Shown piece after piece: positions 19,385 through 28,050 of a DNA stretch of 64,000 nt (position 1 is its first letter; each line of letters opens with the position of its first letter). The notes under the pieces are model-generated. The model saw only the letters and a program-made list of their open reading frames with translations, did no database searches and was not told where the DNA came from. The stretch is from Paracoccus sp. M683 (GTDB taxonomy: Bacteria; Pseudomonadota; Alphaproteobacteria; Rhodobacterales; Rhodobacteraceae). The stretch lies in the NCBI RefSeq assembly GCF_007096355.1, contig NZ_VKDF01000005.1, positions 186,001-250,000 on the forward strand, written 5' to 3'. A program made the position numbers and the translations under genes.

Positions 19385-19462
19385 GGCGCACCCCCGGCCA
19401 GGCGGGCGGGGCGGGGCGGAAGGATGCGCGGGCGACCGGTCAGCCCCCCGCGCGTGGCGACC

Positions 19463-19606
19463 TTAGTTGGCGCCGTATTTGCCCTGGTAGACGGGTTCCT
19501 GGGTGACCGGAACGACCGGATCGGTAACCATGACATCGGGCTGCTGCTGGGCACATGCGGCCACGACACCAACCAGCACCAGCGCGAAGGCGATCTTTTT
19601 CGACAT
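19463..19606 (-). CDS. Very small lipoprotein, 47 aa
   Basis: A 144-base frame with a clear ribosome site (AGGAGC) 7 bases before the ATG at 19606. It encodes MSKKIAFALVLVGVVAACAQ and then a short mature part with VTDPVVPVTQEPVYQGKYGAN. Residues 1-17 form a lipoprotein signal, with Cys18 in VVAAC. Entericidin-like and other tiny envelope lipoproteins have this layout; a specific family is not assigned. It lies downstream of pccB on the same strand and is the third small lipoprotein of the pccB-pccA interval. Confidence 0.72.
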   Translation of the reverse strand: MSKKIAFALVLVGVVAACAQQQPDVMVTDPVVPVTQEPVYQGKYGAN

Positions 19607-19807
19607 ATCTGCAAGCTCCTGTAAAGCGGACCGATTTCGGCCCGGCTGCTCGGGTTTGAACCGGTGTCTTCATGCACCGGACGCCCCATGATAGCCGCGC
19701 CCGATCCGCCGTTACAGCGGTGCAAGGGGCGGTCTGGCAGATGCGCGGCCCCCTGTGGCGGCGCTGCATCAATCACGAAGTCGTGCAAAAGCAGCATGAT
19801 AGCCCCC

Positions 19808-21340
19808 TTACAGTGGAATGTTGTCGTGCTTCTTCCAGGGGTTTGCCAGCTTCTTGCCGCGAAGGCTGGCAAAGGCCCGCGCCACCCGCCGGCGGGTGGA
19901 ATGCGGCTGGATCACCTCGTCGATAAAGCCCTTTTCGGCGGCGACGAAAGGATTGGCAAAGCGGTCCTCGTAATCCTTGGTCCGGGCTGCGATCTTTTCA
20001 GCATCGCCCAATTCGCTGCGATACAGGATCTCGACCGCGCCCTTGGCGCCCATCACCGCGATTTCCGCCGTGGGCCAGGCATAGTTGAAATCGCCGCGCA
20101 GATGCTTCGAGGCCATAACGTCATAGGCCCCGCCATAGGCCTTGCGGGTGATCACCGTGACCTTCGGCACCGTCGCTTCGCCATAGGCGAACAGCAGTTT
20201 CGCGCCATGCTTGATGACGCCGCCGTATTCCTGCCCCGTGCCCGGCAGGAAGCCCGGCACATCCACCAGCGTCAGGATCGGGATTTCAAAGGCATCGCAG
20301 AAACGCACGAACCGCGCGGCCTTGCGGCTGCTGTCAATGTCAAGGCAGCCCGCCAGCACCATCGGCTGGTTGGCGACGACCCCAACGGTCTGGCCCTCGA
20401 TGCGGATGAAGCCGGTGATGATATTGGCGGCATAATCCTTCTGGATCTCGTAGAAATCGCCCTCGTCGGCGACCTTTGCGATCAGTTCCTTCATGTCATA
20501 GGGCGTGTTCGGATTGTCGGGGATCAGCGTGTCCAGGCTGTGTTCAACCCGCGCCACATCGTCAAAGAAGGGCCGGGTCGGGGCCTTTTCGCGATTGTTC
20601 AGCGGCAGGAAGTCGAACAGCCGGCGGATTTCCGACAGCGCCTCGACATCGTTTTCGAACGCCCCATCCGCAACCGAGCTTTTCTTGGTATGGGTCGAGG
20701 CGCCGCCAAGCTGCTCGGCGGTGACCACCTCGTTCGTCACCGTCTTGACCACATCCGGGCCGGTCACGAACATATAGCTGGTATCCTTCACCATGAAGAT
20801 GAAGTCGGTCATGGCCGGGCTGTAGACCGCGCCGCCCGCGCAAGGCCCCATGATCAGCGAAATCTGCGGCACCACGCCGGATGCCATGATGTTGCGCTGG
20901 AACACCTCGGCATAGCCCGCCAGGCTGGCCACGCCTTCCTGAATCCGCGCGCCGCCGGAATCGTTGATGCCGATGACGGGCGCGCCATTCTGCATCGCCA
21001 TGTCCATGATCTTGCAGATCTTCTGGGCATGGGTTTCCGACAGGCTGCCGCCAAACACGGTGAAATCCTGCGAAAAGACATAGACCATCCGGCCGTTGAT
21101 CGTGCCCCATCCGGTGACGACCCCGTCGCCATAGGGCCGGTCGTCCTGCATCCCGAAATCGGTGCTGCGATGGGCGACGAACATGTCGAATTCTTCAAAG
21201 CTGCCTTCGTCAAGCAGCAGGTCGACACGTTCGCGTGCCGTCAGCTTGCCTCGGGCATGCTGGGCGTCGATGCGGCGCTGTCCGCCGCCAAGCCGGGCCT
21301 GATCGCGGCGGCGCTCAAGCTCTGACAGGATGTCTTTCAT
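19808..21340 (-). CDS. pccB: Propionyl-CoA carboxylase beta subunit (carboxyltransferase)
   Basis: PccB transfers the carboxyl group from biotin on PccA to propionyl-CoA, forming methylmalonyl-CoA. The 510 residues match the family and begin [20 protein letters not shown]. Two crotonase-fold halves are visible. The N-terminal half has [16 protein letters not shown] and [19 protein letters not shown]. The C-terminal half has [20 protein letters not shown], then [20 protein letters not shown] and [12 protein letters not shown]. The chain ends KKHDNIPL, as typical PccB does. The region before the ATG contains TTTGCAAA-type palindromes expected for control by an acyl-CoA-responsive regulator. Confidence 0.96.
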   Translation of the reverse strand: MKDILSELERRRDQARLGGGQRRIDAQHARGKLTARERVDLLLDEGSFEEFDMFVAHRSTDFGMQDDRPYGDGVVTGWGTINGRMVYVFSQDFTVFGGSLSETHAQKICKIMDMAMQNGAPVIGINDSGGARIQEGVASLAGYAEVFQRNIMASGVVPQISLIMGPCAGGAVYSPAMTDFIFMVKDTSYMFVTGPDVVKTVTNEVVTAEQLGGASTHTKKSSVADGAFENDVEALSEIRRLFDFLPLNNREKAPTRPFFDDVARVEHSLDTLIPDNPNTPYDMKELIAKVADEGDFYEIQKDYAANIITGFIRIEGQTVGVVANQPMVLAGCLDIDSSRKAARFVRFCDAFEIPILTLVDVPGFLPGTGQEYGGVIKHGAKLLFAYGEATVPKVTVITRKAYGGAYDVMASKHLRGDFNYAWPTAEIAVMGAKGAVEILYRSELGDAEKIAARTKDYEDRFANPFVAAEKGFIDEVIQPHSTRRRVARAFASLRGKKLANPWKKHDNIPL

Positions 21341-21410
21341 GGCTGAACCTCCCGGTGAAGTTGCGGGAAAATACGGTCATAAGCCGCGCGTGAAAAGCGA
21401 AATACGGAAT

Positions 21411-21460
21411 ATTTGCAAATCCCATCGCGAAGAGAATCTGCAAACTGCATAATTGCAAAT
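21411..21460 (-). promoter_or_regulatory. TTTGCAAA-type palindromes upstream of pccB (PccR/ScfR-like sites)
   Basis: ATTTGCAAAT (21411-21420) is a perfect palindrome 71 bases before the pccB start. TCTGCAAA (21437-21444) and ATTGCAAAT (21452-21460) are two further matches to the core TTTGCAAA. The stretch is AT-rich against its surroundings. In Rhodobacter sphaeroides the ScfR-family regulator PccR is reported to bind TTTGCAAA boxes before pccB (from memory). The spacing here differs from the tandem motif I recall. The sites also lie 100-150 bases upstream of the plus-strand gene at 21561. Confidence 0.65.
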
Positions 21461-21560
21461 ATGATCCCGACTTGCGTGACGGTCGACGGCCACGATAGCC
21501 TGGTTCCAGAAGCTTGCCGCAGATCGTGGGGGCGGGGTTTCCTGAAGGGGCTTTGGGGAA

Positions 21561-21965
21561 ATGCTGGTGAATGAAAACTCGGCCTGGCTGTGGCGGCGCG
21601 AGGGGCGCGAGGACGTGGCCATCTCGCATAACAAATGGGCCGGGACGCCTGACACACAGGATGTCCCGCGACTTGTGCCTGTGTTGCAGCAGTTGGATGC
21701 GCTGGTCGCAACCGCGCGGGATGCACTGGCCGAGCGTAAATATGCGATCTGGGCAGAGGCCTGGCGATACGACTATGAGCCATTGCTGACCGCGCGGGAA
21801 TTTGCCGCCCGTTTCGTGTTCGAAGGTATCGGCTATCCCGATGCACAATCGCTGCACAGCCATTTCTCACTGGCCTTTGATGATGATGGCCTTTTTGCCG
21901 GGCACGGCTTTTTCGTCAGATTCACGTTAAGCGGCGAACTGGAGGATGTCGAAATGTTCGGCTGA
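21561..21965 (+). CDS. Hypothetical protein divergent from pccB, 134 aa
   Basis: The protein begins [20 protein letters not shown] with a purine-rich site (GGGGAA) close before the ATG. It has many aromatic and acidic residues: [32 protein letters not shown] and [18 protein letters not shown]. It lacks a signal peptide or membrane segment. The pattern of a small alpha/beta protein with repeated W and D residues recalls DUF2262/DUF6985-type proteins of uncertain function, but the match is not secure. It shares its 220-base upstream region with pccB and could be affected by the same palindromes. Confidence 0.6.
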   Translation: MLVNENSAWLWRREGREDVAISHNKWAGTPDTQDVPRLVPVLQQLDALVATARDALAERKYAIWAEAWRYDYEPLLTAREFAARFVFEGIGYPDAQSLHSHFSLAFDDDGLFAGHGFFVRFTLSGELEDVEMFG

Positions 21966-22042
21966 CTGATCCATCGGCGCCGGTCGGGCAAAGGATCGGC
22001 GGCGTCTTGACGGCGGGCCAATCATTCAGCAAAGCGATAGCC

Positions 22043-23059
22043 ATGGGATTGCAGATTGATCTTGGGGCCATTCAGGCCAATTGGCGGGCGCTTGCGGATC
22101 GCTCGGGCGCGGCGCGTGCGGCTGCGGTGGTCAAGGCCAATGCCTATGGCCTTGGTGCCGAACGGGTTGCGCCCGCGTTATACGACGCCGGCGCGCGCGA
22201 TTTCTTTGTCGCGTTGGCAGCTGAGGGGCAGGCGATCCGCCCGCATCTGGCCGATGATGCGCAGGTTTTCGTGCTGTCGGGCCATATGGACGGCGCCGAT
22301 CTGGCCGGTCTGGTGCCGGTGCTGAACAGCCCGCAGCAGTTTTTCCGCGACCGGGCGATCCGCCCCGGCCGCCCCTTTGCGATTCAGCTGGATACCGGCA
22401 TGAACCGCCTGGGGATGGAGCCCGCCCAATGGGCCGCCATCCGCGACGAGGCGCTGGCGGCGGGGCCGGTGCTGATCATGTCGCATCTGGCCTGCGCGGA
22501 TGAACCCGATCATCCGGCGAATGCCGCCCAGCTGACCGCCTTCCACCAGATGACGGATGGCTGCGGCGTGCCGCGTTCGCTGGCGGCGACGGGGGGCATC
22601 CTGCTGGGGCCGGATTATCATTTCGACCTGACCCGGCCGGGGGTGGGCCTGTATGGCGGGCTGCCCTTTGCCGACGCGCAGCCGGTGTTGCGCCTGTCGC
22701 TGCCTGTGATCCAGACCCGCGATGTGCTGCCTGGCGAATTTGTGGGTTATGGCGCCGCCTGGGTGGCGGAATCGCCGCGCCGCATCGCCACGGTCGCGGC
22801 GGGCTATGCCGACGGGCTGCATCGGGCGATGTCAGGTCGCGGGGCCAGCCTCTATGCGGCAGGCACGGCCTGCCCGATCGTGGGCCGGGTGTCGATGGAC
22901 CTGATCACCGTCGATGTGACCGCCCTGGCCGAGGTGCCTGCGGCGCTGGACATCATCTGCCCGGCGCAGAAGATCGACGACCTGGCTGCCCGCGCCGGCA
23001 CCATCGGATATGAGATCCTGACCTCGCTTGGCCGGCGCTACGAACGGACCTATCTGTGA
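22043..23059 (+). CDS. alr: Alanine racemase
   Basis: Alr is a pyridoxal-phosphate enzyme that interconverts L- and D-alanine for peptidoglycan synthesis. The ATG at 22043 gives 338 residues starting [20 protein letters not shown]; an upstream TTG at 22007 is possible but less typical. The PLP lysine is Lys31 in [12 protein letters not shown]. Substrate and PLP-phosphate contacts include [23 protein letters not shown] and [12 protein letters not shown]. The second catalytic tyrosine is expected in [10 protein letters not shown]. The stop overlaps the start of the next gene (GTGA), so alr, mlaE and mlaF form one coupled operon. Confidence 0.93.
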   Translation: MGLQIDLGAIQANWRALADRSGAARAAAVVKANAYGLGAERVAPALYDAGARDFFVALAAEGQAIRPHLADDAQVFVLSGHMDGADLAGLVPVLNSPQQFFRDRAIRPGRPFAIQLDTGMNRLGMEPAQWAAIRDEALAAGPVLIMSHLACADEPDHPANAAQLTAFHQMTDGCGVPRSLAATGGILLGPDYHFDLTRPGVGLYGGLPFADAQPVLRLSLPVIQTRDVLPGEFVGYGAAWVAESPRRIATVAAGYADGLHRAMSGRGASLYAAGTACPIVGRVSMDLITVDVTALAEVPAALDIICPAQKIDDLAARAGTIGYEILTSLGRRYERTYL

Positions 23060-23820
23060 ACCCAGTCAGGCTGACCGGGCGCGCGGCCCTGCGGCTGACG
23101 CGGGGCATTGGGGCGGTGACGCTGTTCACGGCGCAGGGCTTGTTCGGGCTGCGGTCCTTTTATCTGCGCGCCTTCGTGACGCAGCTGTTGCAGATCGGCT
23201 GGCTGTCGCTGCCCGTGGTGGGGCTGACGGCGCTGTTCACAGGCGCGGCGCTGGCCTTGCAGATCCACTCGGGCGGGGCGCGGTTTCAGGCCGGCGATGT
23301 GGTGCCGGCCATCGTGGCCATCGGCATGGTGCGCGAGCTTGGGCCGGTGCTGGGCGGGCTGATGGTCGCTGCGCGCGTGGCCAGTTCCATCGCGGCCGAG
23401 ATCGGCACGATGAAGGTGACCGAACAGATCGACGCGCTGGTGACGCTGTCCACCGATCCGATGCGCTGGCTGGTGACGCCGCGGCTGTGGGCGGGGCTGC
23501 TGACGGTGCCGCTGCTGGTCGGGGTGGGCGATGTCATCGGTATCATGGGCGGCTGGCTGGTCGGCACGCAATCTCTGGGCTTTACCTCGGCCGCCTATCT
23601 GTCGAACAGCTGGGCCTATCTGGAAAGCTGGGACGTGCTGTCCGGCCTGATCAAGGGCGCCGCTTTCGGGCTGATCGTCGCGGTCAGCGGATGCTGGTTT
23701 GGCATGCGCTCGGGGCGCGGGGCCGAGGGCGTGGGGCGCGCCACGAAATCCGCCGTCGTCGCGGCGGCGGTCGGCATTCTGGCGGCGAATTTCCTTCTGA
23801 CCGGGGCGTTCTTCCAATGA
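23056..23820 (+). CDS. mlaE: MlaE-type ABC transporter permease
   Basis: This 254-residue permease of the MlaE/YrbE family starts at the GTG overlapping the alr stop. It has about five or six hydrophobic segments and the family signatures [41 protein letters not shown] and [18 protein letters not shown]. MlaE with MlaF, and in most systems MlaD and MlaC, moves phospholipids between the membranes of Gram-negative cells to maintain outer-membrane asymmetry. Only the permease and ATPase are encoded here. MlaD-like partners must be elsewhere or not required. The gene overlaps mlaF by 4 bases. Confidence 0.88.
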   Translation: MNPVRLTGRAALRLTRGIGAVTLFTAQGLFGLRSFYLRAFVTQLLQIGWLSLPVVGLTALFTGAALALQIHSGGARFQAGDVVPAIVAIGMVRELGPVLGGLMVAARVASSIAAEIGTMKVTEQIDALVTLSTDPMRWLVTPRLWAGLLTVPLLVGVGDVIGIMGGWLVGTQSLGFTSAAYLSNSWAYLESWDVLSGLIKGAAFGLIVAVSGCWFGMRSGRGAEGVGRATKSAVVAAAVGILAANFLLTGAFFQ

Positions 23821-24530
23821 TCGAGACGCGCGGCTTGCAGAAAAGCTTTGGTGCCAAGCGGGTGCTGGACGGCGTCAGCCTGAGGGTGGGGCAGGGCGAA
23901 AGCCTCTGCGTCATCGGCCAGTCGGGAACCGGCAAGTCGGTGCTGCTGAAATGCATCCTTGGTCTGGTGGGCACCGATGCCGGGCAGGTGCTGTGGCAGG
24001 ACCAGCCGCTGACCCCCACCCGCCGGCGCGCGTTCATGGCCCGCTTTGGCATGCTGTTCCAAAGCGCCGCGCTGTTCGACAGCCTGTCGGTCTGGCAGAA
24101 CGTGGCTTTCCGCCTGCGCCAGCGTCTGCCCGATGCCGAGGCCCGCGCCATCGCGATCGACAAGCTGGCCCGCGTCGGTCTTGGTCCCGAGACCGCCGAT
24201 CTGATGCCGGCCGAGCTGTCGGGCGGCATGGCCAAGCGAGCCGGTCTTGCCCGCGCCATCGCAGATGATCCGGCGGTGATCTTCTTTGACGAGCCGACGA
24301 CCGGGCTGGACCCGATCCGCGCCCGCCGCATCAACCAGCTGATCCGGGGCATCGTGACCGAAACCGGCGCGACCGCCATCACCATCACGCATGACATGGG
24401 GTCCGTTCGCGCCATCGGCGACCGGGTCGCGCTGTTGCAGGATGGCCGCATTGCCTGGGATGGCCCCGTCGCGGCCATGGCCGAGGCCGAACCGCTGCGC
24501 GGGTTTCTGGGCCTGACCGAACAGCCGTGA
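23817..24530 (+). CDS. mlaF: MlaF-type ABC transporter ATP-binding protein
   Basis: The ATG at 23817 overlaps the mlaE stop. It gives 237 residues starting [20 protein letters not shown], a normal MlaF length. Walker A is IGQSGTGKSVLLK near residue 35. The Q-loop is in MLFQSAALFDSLSV, the ABC signature is LSGGMAKRAGLARAI, Walker B is VIFFDEPTTGLDPI, and the H-loop is ITHDMGSV. The GMAKRAGLARA signature with LFDSLSVWQNV is typical of phospholipid-transport ATPases of the Mla/Mce class. It powers MlaE at the inner membrane. Annotated neighbours MlaB and MlaD are absent from this operon. Confidence 0.9.
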   Translation: MIETRGLQKSFGAKRVLDGVSLRVGQGESLCVIGQSGTGKSVLLKCILGLVGTDAGQVLWQDQPLTPTRRRAFMARFGMLFQSAALFDSLSVWQNVAFRLRQRLPDAEARAIAIDKLARVGLGPETADLMPAELSGGMAKRAGLARAIADDPAVIFFDEPTTGLDPIRARRINQLIRGIVTETGATAITITHDMGSVRAIGDRVALLQDGRIAWDGPVAAMAEAEPLRGFLGLTEQP

Positions 24531-24708
24531 TCGGGGTGCGGGACGGCTGGCTGACGGTCCATTGCCGCCGCTTTGCCCGGCAGCCCCGGCAAAATCCCGC
24601 AGGGTGCTGTCCTGGGGGCCACAATCTCGGTTCAAATCCACGGCGATCCCTTGCGAAATCGCGCCGGGATTGTCACCATGATCCCATAGCCCGTTTCAGG
24701 AGTCGCTT

Positions 24709-25782
24709 TTGGGTCTGAACCCCACGCCCCCCGTCGCACCCGCCGCCAGCGAAACCTTGCTGGAATTTCCCGACAATCGCCTGTTGATCGACCTGTGCGG
24801 TGCGAATGACCGCCACCTTGCCCGGATCGAAGAGGCGTTGGGCGTCCATATCCTGCGCCGTGGCAATCTTCTGGCCGTCGTCGGCCCGGCCGAGGCACAG
24901 GCCGAGGCCGCACAGGTCTTGCGCGCGCTGTATGCCCGGCTGGAGCAGGGCCGCAGCGTCGAGATGGCCGAGGTCGAGGCCGCCTTGCGCATGGGGGCCG
25001 ACACCGGACCCGAGACGACCCCGACCGAGCAGCTGGAGATGTTCGCCGCCGGCAATTACGAACTGCGCACTCGCAAGAAGTCGGTTGAACCCCGGACCGA
25101 CGCGCAAAAAGCCTATGTCCGGGCGCTGTTCGAAAATGAACTGGCCTTCGGCATCGGCCCGGCCGGCACCGGCAAGACCTATCTGGCGGTGGCCGTGGGC
25201 GTCACCATGCTGATCAGCGGCCAGGTCGACCGCATCATCCTGTCGCGCCCGGCCGTCGAGGCGGGCGAGCGTCTGGGCTTTCTGCCCGGCGACATGAAGG
25301 AAAAGGTCGATCCCTATATGCAGCCGCTTTATGACGCGCTGAACGATTTCCTTCCCGGCAAGCAATTGCAGAAGCTGATGGAAGAAAAGCGCATCGAGAT
25401 CGCGCCGCTGGCCTTCATGCGCGGGCGCACCCTGTCCAGCGCCTTTGTCGTGCTGGACGAGGCGCAGAACGCGACCAGTATGCAGATGAAGATGTTCCTG
25501 ACCCGTCTTGGCGAAGGCAGCCGCATGGTGATCACCGGCGACCGCACCCAGATCGACCTGCCGCGCGGGGTCCAGTCTGGTCTGAACGATGCGGAAAATA
25601 TCCTGAAGGATATCAAGGGGATCAGCTTCAGCTATTTCACCGCCAATGATGTCGTGCGGCACCCGCTGGTGGCGCGCATCATCATGGCCTATGACGCCGA
25701 GGCCGAGGCGGCACTGGCCCGTGGCGAACCCGTTGACACGCGCGGCGGCTATATCCCGCGCCGGGGGCGGACCGATGCCTGA
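24709..25782 (+). CDS. PhoH-family ATPase
   Basis: This 357-residue protein starts at a TTG (24709), which is the only start consistent with the strong ribosome site CAGGAG 7 bases before it and with the upstream in-frame stop. It begins (M)GLNPTPPVAPAASETLLEFP. An N-terminal KH-like or PhoH-associated region (about 15-120) precedes the ATPase domain with Walker A GIGPAGTGKTYLAVAVGV (about 145) and the DEAQN Walker B motif. PhoH-like proteins (YbeZ) are linked with YbeY in ribosome and RNA maturation. The gene overlaps ybeY by 8 bases, and the phoH-ybeY-corC order is conserved in many proteobacteria. Confidence 0.9.
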   Translation: MGLNPTPPVAPAASETLLEFPDNRLLIDLCGANDRHLARIEEALGVHILRRGNLLAVVGPAEAQAEAAQVLRALYARLEQGRSVEMAEVEAALRMGADTGPETTPTEQLEMFAAGNYELRTRKKSVEPRTDAQKAYVRALFENELAFGIGPAGTGKTYLAVAVGVTMLISGQVDRIILSRPAVEAGERLGFLPGDMKEKVDPYMQPLYDALNDFLPGKQLQKLMEEKRIEIAPLAFMRGRTLSSAFVVLDEAQNATSMQMKMFLTRLGEGSRMVITGDRTQIDLPRGVQSGLNDAENILKDIKGISFSYFTANDVVRHPLVARIIMAYDAEAEAALARGEPVDTRGGYIPRRGRTDA

Positions 25783-26284
25783 GCCAGCCGCGCCGGCATC
25801 CGCCGACACCGTCATCGAGGACGAGCGATGGGAAACCGCCGGGCTTGAGGATCTGGCCGACCGGGCGGCGGCTGCGACGCTGAACTGGCTTGGCATGGCC
25901 CCGGCCGAGATCGTGGTCATGGGCTGCGATGACGCCCGGATCGCCGGGCTGAACGCCGATTTTCGCGGCAAGCCCCGCGCCACCAATGTGCTAAGCTGGC
26001 CAGCGGTCGAGCACCTGCCCCATGCGCCAGGTGCGCGCCCGCAATTGCCCGATACGGATGAACTGGGCGATATCGCCATCGCATTCGAGACATGCACGGC
26101 CGAGGCCGAGGCGCAGGGCAAGCCTTTTGCCGACCATGTGACGCATCTGCTGGTCCATGCGATCCTGCATCTGGCGGGCTATGATCACGAAAACGATGCC
26201 GATGCCGAAACCATGGAAGCGGCCGAGCGTTCGATCCTGTCGGGCCTGGCCATACCCGACCCCTATGTAGAGAAAGTGAAATGA
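25775..26284 (+). CDS. ybeY: rRNA maturation RNase YbeY
   Basis: YbeY is a zinc-dependent endoribonuclease needed for 16S rRNA 3'-end maturation and ribosome quality control. The ATG at 25775 lies 8 bases before the phoH stop and gives 169 residues. The diagnostic metal site HxxxHxxxxxH is present as VHAILHLAGYDHEN, with His128, His132 and His138. The NVLSWP element (residues 71-76) that precedes it is also conserved. The C-terminus (SGLAIPDPYVEKVK) overlaps the next start as ATGA. The stop overlap on both sides indicates tight coupling within the phoH operon. Confidence 0.94.
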   Translation: MPEPAAPASADTVIEDERWETAGLEDLADRAAAATLNWLGMAPAEIVVMGCDDARIAGLNADFRGKPRATNVLSWPAVEHLPHAPGARPQLPDTDELGDIAIAFETCTAEAEAQGKPFADHVTHLLVHAILHLAGYDHENDADAETMEAAERSILSGLAIPDPYVEKVK

Positions 26285-27192
26285 GTTCCGAACCCCGACC
26301 TAGCAGCCCCCCCCTTGGCGATGAACCGGCCGGAATGGCCGATGGCGTAGGGGGGGATGGGCGTGATCTGCCTAGCCAGCGCGGTTTTCTGGGCCGTTTC
26401 TTCGGCGAAATCTTCGGCAGCGAGGATGATTCCGCCGCCCTGAAGGACGACGAGGACGACAGCCGCCCCGCTGCTCATCCGGCGCCGGGCATGGTCAATC
26501 TGCGGCGCATGCGCGTCGATGACGTCGCCATCCCCAAGGTCGAGATCGTGGCCGCGCCGATCAATGTGTCGCTGGATGATCTGGTCGACATGTTCCGCGA
26601 ACACGGTTTTTCCCGCATTCCGGTCTTTCGCGGCACGCTGGACAGCCCGCTTGGGCTGATCCATCTGAAGGATCTGGCGTTGAAACACGGGTTTGGCAAG
26701 GGCGGGCGCTTTACCTTGCGGCCGATGCTGCGACCCTTGCTTTACGTGCCGCCATCCATGCCCATCGGGGTGCTGTTGCAGCAGATGCAGCAGAAGCGGA
26801 TGCATATGGCGCTGGTCATCGACGAATATGGCGGGGTGGACGGGCTGGTCACGATCGAGGATCTGATCGAACAGGTCATTGGCGAGATCGAGGACGAGCA
26901 TGACGAGGACGAGGGCGGGTTGTGGCAGGCCGAAAAGCCGGGTCAGTGGCTGATCCAGGCCCGCGCGCCCCTGGCCGAGGTCGAGGCCGAGACCGGGCTG
27001 CGCCTTGGCAGCGAGGATCAGGACGAGGAAATCGACACGCTTGGCGGGCTGATCTTCATGATGACCGGCCGCATTCCGCTGCGCGGCGAGGTGATCGGCC
27101 ATCCGTCCGGGGCCGAGTTCGAGGTGGTCGATGCCGATCCGCGCCGGATCAAGCGGGTGCGGTTGCGCGCGCCCGAGGTGCCGGCGGAGTGA
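26281..27192 (+). CDS. corC: CorC/HlyC-family CBS protein without membrane domain
   Basis: This 303-residue soluble protein starts at the ATG overlapping the ybeY stop. After an acidic N-terminal region (about 1-75) come paired CBS domains (about 80-205, with MRVDDVAIPKVEIV, FSRIPVFRG and MALVIDEYGGVDGLVTIED). An acidic linker follows and then a CorC_HlyC domain (about 225-295). The role usually given is magnesium and cobalt efflux together with CorA-type channels; some members are annotated hemolysin C. It lacks the DUF21 region found in the protein at 386-1717. A GGATATTT repeat begins 6 bases past its stop and may end the operon transcript. Confidence 0.88.
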   Translation: MSSEPRPSSPPLGDEPAGMADGVGGDGRDLPSQRGFLGRFFGEIFGSEDDSAALKDDEDDSRPAAHPAPGMVNLRRMRVDDVAIPKVEIVAAPINVSLDDLVDMFREHGFSRIPVFRGTLDSPLGLIHLKDLALKHGFGKGGRFTLRPMLRPLLYVPPSMPIGVLLQQMQQKRMHMALVIDEYGGVDGLVTIEDLIEQVIGEIEDEHDEDEGGLWQAEKPGQWLIQARAPLAEVEAETGLRLGSEDQDEEIDTLGGLIFMMTGRIPLRGEVIGHPSGAEFEVVDADPRRIKRVRLRAPEVPAE

Positions 27193-27197
27193 TGGCG

Positions 27198-27240
27198 CCG
27201 CCGGGTGCCTCCGGCGGGGATATTTTCGTGAAGAAGAAGG
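27198..27240 (+). repeat. GGATATTT repeat, copy 2 (hairpin + core + purine tail)
   Basis: CCGCCGG-GTGCCT-CCGGCGG (27198-27217) forms a perfect 7-bp hairpin. The core GGATATTTTCGTG follows directly, then AAGAAGAAGG. It begins 6 bases after the corC stop on the coding strand. The hairpin sequence differs from the other copies, but the arrangement is the same. Confidence 0.7.
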
Positions 27241-27243
27241 CGG

Positions 27244-28050
27244 CTAGCCCAGGGCAGCAAATGCCGGGGCGTGGGTGATCTGCGCGCCGGGCTGGATGCC
27301 GGGGCCTGTGCCTTGCAGAAAGGGGCCAGCATAGGGCGATTGCAGGTCGACCGGCTGAAAGCCCATGCGGCTGTAATAGGCCGGGTCGCCGAGCAGGATG
27401 ATAGCGTGATCGGGGCGGGCCTCGATGGCCGCGCGGATCAGCGCCTTGCCAAGGCCGCGCTTTTGCATCGCCGGGTGGACGGCGACCGGGGCGAGCGCCA
27501 GGGCCGGGAAGGGCGCCAGGAGCGGGGACAGGGCGATGTGGCCAAGGATCGTGCCATCGTGATGCGCGACCAGTGACAGGTTCAGGTCGCCGTCGCGGCG
27601 CAGGGCATCGACCAGTTTCGCCTCGTCATCGCCGCCGAAGGCCCTGCGGTTCAGGGCGCCGATGGCGTCGCCGTCGCTGGGGATTTCCTGACGGATCAGG
27701 GGATGGGCATCAATGCGCTGGAAGTCGCGGGTGATCGCGGTCGATGACCGGCCCCATTCGCTGTCCTTGGTGCGGGTGTGGTGGGCGGCGAAAGCCTCGG
27801 CGTCGGTGAAAAGCTCTGACAAATGCCAGATCAGCGGGTTCTCGTCTTGGGTCGGATCAAAGCGCAGGTTGCCCGGCTCGGCCCGGCTGAGGCGGGTATG
27901 TTCTGGCAAGAGCGACAGGGCCGTCAGCATCTGCGCCGCATCGGCGCAGATCAAGCGGCCGGTCAGCGCCACCATCGGGGGCTGAAGCGTGATCGGGGTG
28001 CCGCTGCTGTCGCAGGTGGTGGCATGATGGTGTTCGCAGGTGCAGCTCAT
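27244..28050 (-). CDS. ABM-type monooxygenase/GNAT acetyltransferase fusion
   Basis: The start is set at the ATG at 28050, which overlaps the upstream DUF72 stop and gives 268 residues starting MSCTCEHHHATTCDSSG, a Cys/His-rich N-terminus. Residues about 22-110 resemble the ABM (antibiotic biosynthesis monooxygenase, quinol monooxygenase-like) dimeric ferredoxin fold, with ALTGRLICADAAQML and IWHLSELFTDAEAFAAH. Residues about 120-240 form a GNAT N-acetyltransferase with AVHPAMQKRGLGKALI as the acetyl-CoA-binding loop and GDPAYYSRMGFQPVD. The fusion could couple a small-molecule oxidation with acylation, but the substrate is unknown. The GNAT half resembles YhbS-type proteins. Confidence 0.8.
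   Translation of the reverse strand: MSCTCEHHHATTCDSSGTPITLQPPMVALTGRLICADAAQMLTALSLLPEHTRLSRAEPGNLRFDPTQDENPLIWHLSELFTDAEAFAAHHTRTKDSEWGRSSTAITRDFQRIDAHPLIRQEIPSDGDAIGALNRRAFGGDDEAKLVDALRRDGDLNLSLVAHHDGTILGHIALSPLLAPFPALALAPVAVHPAMQKRGLGKALIRAAIEARPDHAIILLGDPAYYSRMGFQPVDLQSPYAGPFLQGTGPGIQPGAQITHAPAFAALG

Noticed and set aside
19607..19807. Minus-strand frame directly after pccB beginning MLLLHDFVIDAAPP
   Set aside because: It has a GGGGG stretch before the ATG but continues through the 47-aa lipoprotein gene in another frame, with Arg/Pro/Ser-rich shadow composition, so I do not call it a gene.
24620..24660. TTCAAATC segment resembling a tRNA T loop after mlaF
   Set aside because: The flanking bases cannot form a T stem, and no acceptor, D or anticodon arm can be built around it.
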